DNA of 64,000 nucleotides, from NCBI GenBank assembly GCA_000507305.1, contig DF239016.1, positions 186,001 to 250,000 of the forward strand, in the 5' to 3' direction. A model generated the notes under the pieces. The model did not search any database. It was not told the DNA's origin and saw only the letters and a program-made list of their open reading frames with translations. Positions 13,901 to 25,900 of this stretch are shown piece by piece. This DNA comes from Breviolum minutum Mf 1.05b.01. Lineage: Eukaryota > Sar > Dinophyceae > Suessiales > Symbiodiniaceae. The position numbers were made by a program, and so were the translations under genes. How positions within the stretch are numbered: the first letter of the stretch is position 1; each line of letters starts with the position of its first letter.

Positions 13901-16900
13901 ATTTGTGTATAAGGAACTCATGTCGTTCAAAAAAAACCAGAGGATGCTCCTTCATGTGGTACCAGGAATTTGAGGCTACCACAGGTATAGGTCTGGATAA
14001 TCGTTGGAAGATGTGAAGGGAAGATGTGGGTACCCTTGGGAGAGTACCCAAGTCACGACTGTTCCTAAATATTCCTCCTAATATTGCCCTTTATAAGGCT
14101 TTTAAATTTTCGTAGGTACATGATGGTATAATATAGGGTACTCTCCTAAAAATTACCAACCTTTTCCCTTTTGAGCTGTGGCGTTTTGCTAGAAAAAAAA
14201 TCACTTGCTTGTGACCAAACGCTGTGGCTACATGGTTTGGTGATCATTTCAGCCTGGTTGGTTTGGTGATACATGGGATGAAAAACTACCCAGTTATGTA
14301 GGCAAGATAAGGAAAAGACTTATAAGGATCCCTATTAACCAACCAGGATTCCATGGAATGTCGGGTACGGGTTTTGATCACTGCTCACATAGGTGTCAAT
14401 ATTGAGAAAAAAATATTAACAGAATACCTTTCAGTCAATGAAGTCATGAAAAAATTAACTTCCAATCAGCATTTGACTGAAACTGTTTGCTGTGGTAGTT
14501 CTTATCACACAAGTAGTACTTCTGGTTATCGTTTTGCTTGTCGCCAATTATTTACAACACCAATGACAAGTCATTCAAAAACACATAGAAAGTTCTGCAA
14601 TTCTTGTCTGAAAAACAAATTGTTGCGTCAAGGACGAAAATACTTTGGCATCAATGATTTTGAGAACATGATGTTCTCAAGTGAGATTGATAAAGATACA
14701 GTTATTGAGTGTCCCACCCCTATCATTGAAGGTGGTATCGTCATCAGTAGTCCTGTGAACATTGAGTGTTCAAGATGCAACAACAATGCCTTCTGTTCTT
14801 ATAAAGTCAATTCCTACTGTAGGAAGTGTCTTCACAATGGGACTGGTATGTAATTTATTTTTTAACATTGTATATAATATAAATTTAAAAAATTAATATA
14901 GAAGTTCATAAGTTCTTCATTAGCAAAAAGGTATCACCGTAGCCATTTTGGCTCAAGGTCGGACCTTGAGCAAAACTTTCGCGACTCTGTCGTACCCTGC
15001 TTTCGTTGCCACCTTCTCACTGTTCTGCGAAGATGGCCACACCCCACCCCTTCGAGGAAATTCCAGCTGCCATTCGGGAGGCTGGCTCCGTGGAGGAGAA
15101 AGAGACGAAGGATGTGCCAGCGCCATTCCAATGGCAGGTAGTGGTCAAGCCCAAAGAGAAGGTGACCAAGGAGGAGGCTTTCGTTGCGGTTCGCTTCGCG
15201 CTGAGTCGATTGCTCGACACGGACCGCGGTGGGGTGTGAAGACGAGGTAATTATTCGATTTATTCGTGATTGTCAGAATCTACAGGAAAGAGCGGTAAAG
15301 CTTACGAGCAATCCAGCAAGGATCTTTCCAAAGTGTCCAGCTTGTGGGCATATGGAAGAGAATCTTGAATATCTTGAGGCCATACGGACAGAAAAGTTTT
15401 TAAACCCAATTCATAGACATCCACAACATATGACTTGTGGGAGCTGTTCAACTGAATACTGCACAGATTGTCTTTTGTACGGTGCGAGGCTTAATGAGGT
15501 TCATCGAGGCAGAATTTGCCGAGGTAGTGCGGATGATTCTCGATTCCCATTTCCTAATTCTAGGACATGTCCGATTTGCGACTACATGACTGATAAGATT
15601 GACAGTTGTTCATTTATAACATGTGACAAGTGTCTTTCACATTGGTGCTATGCCTGTCGTGTTCCAAGGGACGTTGAGATGGGAAGAAATATCCACAGGT
15701 GCTTCTGCCGAGCCCCACATACAGTTCCTATTAAGGGCATGACAGACACATGGTTGAATGACGATGGAACTCGAAGTGTTTTTTATGATCTCCCGTTGCG
15801 TGTCTCGGATGATCCCAACAATGTCATTTGAAGTCACATTTTTTTTCACTGGTCACAATATGTGGCCGTTATTCCATGAGCATTTTGCCTCAAGGGCAGT
15901 AGTACAGTTGTAGTGCGGAGCATGATTTTTGTAGCACGGAGTACGGTTGTAGTACAAAGTAGTACAGATGTAGTACGGAGTAGTATACAGCTGTAGTAGG
16001 GCTGTAGTACGGACTAATACTTTGTAATACTTTGTAGAGCGAAGTAGCATTTTTGAACCAAAGTGAATGAAAGCGTGCCCCATTGTTGCCTGCTTTTTGA
16101 AGCTTCCGCGCCCGACTTGCCAGGGAACTATTGGTATTGGTGGTTTAGTCTGGGTTGGTGGTTTCCATCTCTAGCGAAACACCCAAGATTTCACTTCCTT
16201 CTAGGAGACCTCGGGGAGAACCGAGAGCCGGTTCGGGAACTGCAGGCCAGAAAACTCCAACCGAACCACACCCACAAGGCCAACGCCAACAAACTCTCGA
16301 AACCCCGAAACAGGCGTGGCACAGCTGGTGGAGACCACAGGACCTGTGGACGGAACAGGCAGTGTCGGAGGCAAGGCGGACGCCGAGAAAAAATTACAGG
16401 ACCGGAGTGTTTGGATGCTTCCCTGCCTATAGAGGGTGCGTCGTGGAGAGTGTCTGGATGTGTTTCTGCCTATAGCGGGCGGGTGTTGGTGTAAAAGGTG
16501 TTTGGTGTAAAAGGTGTCTGGCGAAACACCGAAGTATACAGCTGTAGTAAGGCTTCGTGGATTTCACTTCGTTCTAGGAGACGAGATGGATGAGCGAAGG
16601 CCATCGATGGTCGAGGAACTCCAGGCCAGAAAACTTTAACTGAAACACACTCACAATGCCAACGCCAATAAACTCTCGAAACTGCAAACAGGCATGGAAC
16701 AGCTGGTACACGCAGCACCCAGAAGAAATATGGTCAGAGCCTGGTGTTTCCGAGGCAAGGCGGACACAGAAAGCATTGAGAACTCCAACAGTAAAATCGT
16801 GGCCGAAAAAAATTAAAGGACCGGATAACCCCAACTCATTAGTGCATTTTGCACTTGTTCACAAAATGGGGCCGTTTTTCCAAGAGCATTTTGCTCTTGC

Positions 16901-19900
16901 ATTGTCTATCTGCGGTTTTCGCAATAGAACTTTGCCCCCCCGACATTTTAATTACAGTAATATTAAATTATATTAATCAAAAAATGAATTAAATACATAA
17001 TAATGATTAAAGTTAAGGTAATAGCATACAATAAGAATGATTATATTTTGATCATAAACCTAATAGAAGAATTTGACGAATATCAATATACAACTGAAAC
17101 AAATGATTGTTATACAACTGTGATTCCACTAATATCGAATTTATTTTCTATTCAACCATGTCATAAAACTCAAAAACTAAACATGTATTTGATGAAAAAA
17201 TTTATCATAATGCAAAATCTATTTTCAAAGATAAGAAATTACCTGATATTTATCATCGAGCAGTCCATTTAGGCGACCTGGCACCTTCCCATCGAAATTG
17301 CAAGGTCATCACTGCGGTGTTTTTGAAAGACACCTTAGACGCAGCCAACAATGATGCTGAGTTTCTTGTCATCGGAATGGAAGGGGCATCCCTTCCCACA
17401 GGCCATTTTTCAAAAAAAACATGGTGTAGGAAGGAAATCCTCCCATTTGAGTTTGTGATTTCTTTCATATAGTTTGCCCAGATCCAGCAGCATTTTGTAA
17501 GAATATGTAGCATGTTTGGAAACCTTGAGTTCCCATAATCAAACAAAGCATTGCATCCAATCCAAGCAAAGCCTGGGGGGTATTTTAGAATTTGGATGGC
17601 CATTCCTTGATTTCCTTGCTTCGATTTCTTGGGGGTGAGATGTTTGACGGATGAAATACCATGGGATTCAGCACCATGAAATCACCATTTGGGTAATCTA
17701 TTCAATATCTCTCACCAAAAATATGTCCAATCATCATGGCCAGTCAAAAATTGTAAGGTCAACGGTTTCACCTTGTTTCAAATAAAAATGAAGCAGCATC
17801 AATGGAAGTCAAAGGCAGTTAAAATAATATACCCCCGCAATTGTTGATTGTAAACCTTTACCTAGATCAATAATTTTTAGGGAAAAACCATTCAAACAAT
17901 AGTTTTCTTGGATGCTTGCCTGGTTGAAAACCATTTTCCAAATCTCCAAATCTACCATGAAAAAATCCGGGAAACCAAATGTGTAAGGTGGTTAAACGGT
18001 TGAATAGTTGAAAATAGTGAAACTTCCAGGTGGCTTCACTAAATCACCAAGCATTTCAGGTGTGAATAAACAATCCACTTGTAATCATCTAAGGTACCAT
18101 TTTTAAAGGTGATGTTTTTTTCAGGTCTAATATATGGTATATATATATATATAATTATTAGTTCATGTTCACTCCTACTTGGGGAAGCTGATGTCCAATG
18201 TTTGACTCAACTTTTTAAGATTGAGCAATTTGAACCACGACTTAGATATCTCAAGACCTCAGCAGATTTTGTAACATGGGCCCAAAGTCATTAGTTATAA
18301 GTAGGGTTGGTTCTAACTCCAGTTCGTGAAACACATGTATTTTCGGCCACTCCTAGTGGATATTTCACCGCCATTTTTGCACGATCGGCAGAAGGGGCCC
18401 ACCTTATATATGTATGGGCCACTTCAGGATTGGGGATAATTCAAGATTTTTCTGCCGGATTTTTGGGCTGGGGAAAAAATCGATTCATTGTTTGCCAAGT
18501 CCGAGATTTTTTTTTCGACAAAAAAGGGGCACTTCACTATATAGTTTGTAAATGAGATGTGAATCACCCCAGTAAACCTTACATTCATCACCCGAGTTGT
18601 TTCATAGGGTATACCTAGCAATTTGCATCCACGTATCCAACAGGTTTTTTTGGGGGTCCATTACTGTAACCAAGTGCTGCCTGGAACCCTAAACAATCAT
18701 TTTTTAATGGATGTTTGGTGAAACAACCATTTTCTATATAAAGATTTGGAAACATCCAATTGAAACAACCATTTATAAATGGTTGTTTGGGGTCCCAGGT
18801 AGATTCCTGTGATATCCTAGATCTTGCTTGCGTCGTTCCGTTGCTTCTGGAGTCAGCTTCTCCTCGCCCAGGTTGAGGATGGCTGAAGGGTTGCGCAAGA
18901 AAGCGGAATATGCCACTCGTCGACCCAACGGTTTTTGGTTGGAGCCGCAAACTCTTGGGATTCTCCAACGAACAGCCAACCATTTGTTGATAGGTTTGGG
19001 GGACTACGAGTTTCACCCCATTTTTTTAAGTAGAGGTGAAAATCATCATGCAAAAGGAAGCATCAATTTTGAAAATGGTGGTTGACTTCCAGGGGATGAA
19101 CTCATCAACCCAATAGTAGGGGTTTATATACCCATTATAAGGATTCCTATTAAAGGTGGGATGACCATCCCCAATATAAGGCAACGACTTAGTCTCGCCA
19201 CGGTCTCCCAACATAGAGGATAAGCTGGGTCGATCGCTAGGTGGTAAGAACGGAAGCGAGCCTCACTTAATCCTTACATAGGAAGCGAGTTGAAGCTACT
19301 TTGAGGTTTCTAAGCAGGTCTTTTTGCTTCAAATATCCCGCCAAGATCTCCATGCAAACATGGCAACCATGCATCAATCAGTCAAAATACACAGCCACAC
19401 AAAACAGAAACTAGATGGTGGCAACTCAAACATGTTTGAATTTTACCCCTAAACTTGGGAAATGATCCAATTTGACTAATATGTTTCAAAGCGGTTGAAA
19501 CCACCAACCAGAAACAGAAAGCATCTTTTTTTTTCGTGACTTCTGCAAGACTCTGGAAAAGTTGACCCGCTTTCCGCCGCCACAAACTGGCCCCCCCCAC
19601 CAGTTGTAAATGGGGTTAGAACTACCACTCCTACAAATGGCCTTATACACAGTGTTATCCTTGGGGTAAAAAAAAACTAACATCATTGAAATGCTAGTTA
19701 TTACTTGTTGTTTTTCGCAATTTTTAGGGATCTTCCTTTCACCCCCATTTCAGGGGTTATATAACTCCATTCATAACGATCGTAGGTTCCCCCCAACAAA
19801 TAAGGTTTTTTTTGGGGGACTGTTATAAGAATTATGTGAACCCTTAATAACCCCTCAATAAAACCGGAAAATAACCCCTCAATTTGAAAAACCCATAGGA

Positions 19901-22900
19901 TCCATGAGACTGGTATATTTACCTAAATTTGTTCGTTGATTTTTATGGGTTTTCAATGTAGGTAAATATACCGTTCGTCCCATGGATCCTATGGGGAATG
20001 GCTAATCAACCAACCCCCCCCCCAACATACCCCCACCCCACAGAAATAAGCCATGAAAAAGGGGCTTATTAACCATTTGTTTCCCTAAATAAGGTCAAAA
20101 AAAAACTTTAAATTTCTGGGGGATCCTTTGGGTATGGGATTGTTTCACCATAAAAATTCAACCCTTCATGCAGGTAAATGCACCAGTTTCATGGATGGTA
20201 TGGAATTGTTTCACCATAAAAATCAACCATTCATGTAGGTGAATATACCATTTTCCATGGATCCGTGATGGGTACCTGGTGACTTTGGGTTGCCTTAGGT
20301 GGAGAAGTTGGAAGGCATCTTCAAGGCCATCGACGATGGCGGCGATGGCATGATCACCGAGGAACGCTTGACGTACCTCGGTCGGGGTCGGTGCTGCCAC
20401 GTCCCGGGATCCCCGAGGTGAGTTCCACCCCGGTGAATCCCTGGTTTTCCCCAAGGGATAACCCTGGTTGGTTTAGGGGATTTTTTATAGGGGATGAAAT
20501 TAAACTACCCTAGTTATGACGTAGGGGGATTTCTTTCATAAACCAATTGTAAGGATCCGTATAGGATCCGTTTTTTAACCAACTAGCATAATGGAAAGTA
20601 GGGCCGTTTTTTTTTTTGCGGCTCACTTGGATTTTTTGTGTTGTTTTTGACGTTTTTTTTGCGGTGGTTTTTTTAGCCCCCACTTGTGGTTTTTATGATG
20701 GGTTTTATGTCGTCCCTACTTGGATCATCCCATGTCGTAACCATCCTCCAAGTTGACTGGGGGGTCCATCCCCCCCCTTTTGCCTCCGAAATCAGCGAGT
20801 TGGAAAGGATTTTTGGAACCGGATGATTTTTTGGAACACTTGGGGGGGGGGGGGGGGGGTGACATCTGTTTTTTTGGGGCTAAAAAGCCTTGACAAAAAG
20901 CGAAGAAAGGATGTTTTTTTTGAAGCGGAAGACCCTACAAAACAAGACACCAGACACCGCAACTGGTTGTTTCCTGTTAAGTTGATGTTTTGTTTGTGTA
21001 AACTCTAAACCGACATGAGAAAGTATGGGTTTTTACTCCCTAAAACCCTTGAAAAATCGGTCATATTTCAACAGACCGGATGACCGGTGAAGTTGACCTT
21101 CCATGGGCAAAAGAATTCCTCCAGTCGTGCAAACGGTATCCTCCTACTTGGAGGATCATCCCAGGATTCGTAAGTGGTTAGGATCACCACCATTTATAAG
21201 CCATTTCTAAGGCCACTTATAAGGGGAACAACCCGATCCTTAGGGGACTTACGATCACCATGGTTATTAACCACTTACTAACTGTGATGATCCTCCAAGT
21301 AGGCTTTGTTCTATGGTCATTTTAGAAACCCGCCGTTTCACTTAGTTGTAAATCAGATGCGCATCACCCCCAGTAAACTCTGCCTACATCAGCCCAGTTG
21401 CAATGGATGATCCACGTATCCAACACATTCCGACAGCTTGAGCTACTGTTGATGTTGTTGATGGTTCAGAAATCCGGCATTCACCACCAAACACGGTATG
21501 AAACCCAAAAAATCATGGGGATATTTACCATATCAACTGGTGTTGGCCAAAAAAGATAAACATCTGCTGAAGGGTAGTTTTTTTTAAAGATTTCCTGCTG
21601 AAGAGATTCTTTCTCAGCGAAGGTGGCTGAGTTTTTTGAGGGTACTCCCCCCAGGGAAACAAGGCCCAGGGGATGATGAAATTAACCAAGAGTCTTTTAT
21701 TTGTCTTGCTTCCCTAAGGATCTTGGACCCTCCAATGGAAGGGTTTGAACCTGTATAGAAGGGGTAGGGTCCTCAAACTAGCCAGTTTTGAGGGTCCAAT
21801 GATCCTTAGGGTTGTTGATTTTTTTTGTCCTTTCTAACCATTGGATTAATCACCATGAAAAAACCACGAAAAAAACGTTTTTGGGGGTCCGAAATTTGGT
21901 TTTTTGGGGGTCACAAAAATCTCTCTCAAAAACGCACCAACTAACCAACTACGTCGAAGATTCATCCAAGATTCGTCATTTTCCATCGCTGCGACGCGAG
22001 GAACGTGACAGGTGAGCACTGAAGAAAAAAACCTGGTTGGTTAGGTTATATAGGGGATTATATTACCCAATTATATTCCGGGATTACTTCATAAACCATG
22101 ACATTAGGATCTTTCTTTTAACCAATCAGGATTCAATGGAAAGTAATACCCTCCCGAAGTTTAACATATCCCCCTGATGTTTGGCATATTTGAGTCGATG
22201 ATTTTCCGAACTTCCCCAGGTGGGATATGTTTTTTTTTTCCTGGAGGGTAAGAGTTTTTTTCGTGGCTCAGGTATATTCTTGACAATCCTAAAGTCAAAG
22301 CCTATTTCCAAACCTTGGATGTAGATGTACACGAAGGCGCGGTGACGGCGGTTGGCGCAATGCCGTGGTGGTAGTTGGTTGGTGCCTGGTTGGTTGGTTG
22401 GTTGGTTGGTTGGTTTGGGGATGGTTGGTTTGAGGAGCCAAGGGGGATGGGTTGAATAGAAAATGGTGAATGAATCAGGCAGCCGCTTGGATGTTTTGTG
22501 AAGCCAAGTCCTACGAACGAAGCTGAAAACGAACATGACATCGCAGTTGAAAATCAATGGTTGGCAGATATACCAAAATTGTAGGTGAACATATACCAGT
22601 CATCCAGTCCCATGGATCCTATGGGGTATGAACTATAGCTATTATATCGAAATATGATATACAATATACTCTCCCTGAAACTAAGTTGAAAGACAAAATT
22701 CCTCTCCGGTTTCGGCCCATCTTCAAGGGCGAAATGTTACTTTCATGGAGGGATAGCTGACCAGTGACTAATTCCCAACTGATGAATCTGCAGACTTCAA
22801 TTTTCTGAGCTGCTGGACCAGACCTGCCAAGATTCAGTTGTTGTTTCCTCCCCTTGGAAAAAAAAGGGACCAATGACCATATTTAAAAGAAAAGTATCGT

Positions 22901-25900
22901 TTTACATCCATCATGTTTGAGGGGCTATGTTAGTTTTTTGAGGGGGAGTACATGTTGTTACCTTAAATTCAAAGGATTGTTCAGGTTCTTGCAAAAAGTG
23001 GTAGGGAGTATATAATCACCCAATTGGCAGTATATACCGCTTATATAGCAGGTATATATTGCCTTCTAGGGGGTGAGATAATCCCTACCACCTATAACCA
23101 GAACCAGAATAATCCAAAAATAGATATATTTGAGGAAATTCCCAGATTGCTTGCTTCAAAAGTGATTAGTTTGTTACTTTGTAGATGAAATGACCCGGGA
23201 AAGGCCCATCCATTTCACTTTGCATGTGTTTTTGTTGTTTATTTTGTATTTTTTTTACCATGGTAAATTATCATTATTTAACCACCACTTTTCGGAGAAT
23301 ATGGTTGGAACTTTTTCGTTTTTTCACATCTTTCACAGTCGCAAATTCTTGAGTTTCAAGTCTCAACCCACCTTAAACAAACTTTGCAGGAAAAAAAACG
23401 GGACATTTTCAGGCGCTGCGCTCTTCCAAATTCTGGATGATGGCGACGGAGAATGTACCTTAGAGGAGATCGAATCCGGCGGATCCGCCAAGGTCGAAGG
23501 TGGAGTACTTGGAGGGGAGTCATCCCAATATAAACCCATGACGGATGCTGCTGGCACGAGGACGTATATTTATACAAATATACCATGACCATGGATTTGT
23601 AGGGTTAGTAAGTGTTTTTTTTACCATGGTGATCGCTTTCGTCCCTAAAAAACTGGTGTTGTGGGACCCCTGTCAAATGGGCCTTTTTGTGGCTTATTTA
23701 ATGGAGGTTGCTTATACTTTACTAAATGGGAGCCCATCCTCCAAGTGGGGCCCGTGAACCCGCCATCCGATGATCCAAAAAACATCCGATGACCAAGAGC
23801 TCGGTTCGGAAAGATTCCATGGGAATCTAAGGTTACTTGCCGAAATGCATCCCCCCACTCCTGTTTGACATCAGGTCTCATGACCATGGACTATGAACGA
23901 CCATCATCCCCTTGAGAAGGCCCTTATCATGTCATCTTATCATATTATCAAGGCGCATCATTTCCTGTGGGGGGGGGTGGCATTGGCAAAGTAGCCTTAC
24001 CCTCCCTAAAGCTAACAGTTCGCCCCTGATAATGGGCCCAAACCCAAGGATCATCTTCCAACCATCCATTGTCAGGTGCTACTGCTGATGGAAGAAATCC
24101 TGCACCACCGGTTATTTACATGGTTTTATACATCCTACATGCTGATAGCCGGATTTCTTCCATCAACAGTGTGTTTAACTTCAGTGGTGTAGATTTGTTG
24201 TTGTGAAAATTCCATTTTTACCATGAGTAAACCACAAAAAAAAACACCACTTAAAGGATCAGTTTTTCCAAACATCAAACAGTCGCTAAAATCCAAGCAT
24301 TTCCCCATGGAAAATGTCCATCTTCCCTTGAACTCCCAGGAGTTCATTGGTGGCATCCTTCGGTGCAAAGGTCCGGCCCGTGCCATTGATCAAGTGGCCA
24401 TGATGGCAGCTTCTTGTCGGCATTTTTTTAGGGGAAGAGTTTAAAGCCGAAGGTGGAGGTTCACTTAGTTCCTATAGTATGGATAGTGAGGATTTATATA
24501 TACCTTCGATCTACCCCCCCACCCAGGATGCTGGCTCGTCACCACCAGGATGACATGAAACATTTTTTTTCGATCGGGAATCCCAACAAAAAAAACCTGT
24601 CATTTGTGACTGCTGGGTCATTGGTGGGATTTGGTGGGATTGCCTCCAGGATTCATGGAGTGGAATTTTGGCCATGGAAATACCCTCCAGGGAATGGATA
24701 CATATCCCAGCAAACGGGAAAAGAAAAATCATCGACTCAAAATGCCATTTTTGGGGGATATGTGATCGTTCCCTGGAGTGTAAGGTTTTTTGTTTGTTTT
24801 TTTTTTCGCAGGCCTTGGTTTTTCGGGAAACCCATGCGTTTTCGTAAGCCCGGGTTTCTTAAGGCCGGTGTTCTTTCCCGGGAGGTATCTTTGGAGGGGT
24901 TGGTGGATTAGCCATAAAATGAGTAGTTGGCAGATCAAACAGAACCTGTCCAGCTGGTTTATGCACATAATATACCTTGGAAGTCCAACCGGCCACCGTT
25001 TTTTTATAGGTTGTGGAACTACGAGTTTCACCAGATTTGAAGTAGGGGTGAAAATCATCATCGGAAAGGAACCACCTTTTTTCATGGTGGTTGACTCTGA
25101 GGAGATTGTCATCCACCCAATAGTAGGCTAGGTGGTGGTTTCAAATATTTTTTATTTTCACCCCTTCTTGGGGAAATGATCCAATTTGACTAATATTTTT
25201 CAAATGGGTTGAAACCACCAACCAGTAGGGGTTTATATACCCATTATAAGGATTCCGAATTAAAGGTGGGATGAGTTTATCCCCCATATAAGGAGTGAAT
25301 CGACCCTGGCACACTTGAGCAATGAAGAAAGGGCAAATTGGGTATATAAATAAACCACTATGTTGGGGTATACAGGGAATATAACTACCCTTTAGGGTAT
25401 ATAACTGGTTGTTTTATCGTATAGGGGGTGAAATACTACCCAGTTATGTGGGGATTTTAATTAACCATTATGAGGATCCTGGATCCTTATTAAATAACAA
25501 GTATTTCATTCGTGGCTCACTTGATTTTGTTTGATCATGGAAAAATCCCATACTCATGGAACTGGTTGTTGTGCCTAGGATGATTGAATTTTCTCTCATA
25601 CATGTGTGTGTGTCAATTTAGGTAAAAAGATGTATGTATGTATATATAATTGTTACATATACGTTTATATTTGAGATAATAGATAATGGATACATCCTTG
25701 AAAGTTAACATGAATGCATCACATGCACCATTTAGAAATCGATCATGTCAGCCTCTGACCTAGTTAACCATTCAGGATCCAGGAAGTGTTCAAGCACCGA
25801 TATGGACAATGATAGGCGCAGCTGAATACACAGCCCCTGTATAATTTACACCCCATGGAACATGAAATGATGGTTTCCAAAAAAAATCTCCTTTTCCAGG

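Noticed and set aside
14353..14388. ATG at 14353 as a true gene start
   Set aside because: These bases belong to the tail of an FB-H element; the unique coding part begins about 36 nt later.
18109..18555. Two short ORFs in the intron between the post-S6 and KKAEY exons
   Set aside because: Do not match the channel at that position and lack clear splice boundaries; may be chance.
22126..22557. 143-codon minus-strand ORF
   Set aside because: It is antisense to a well-supported channel exon, the nested FB-J and the GGTT microsatellite.
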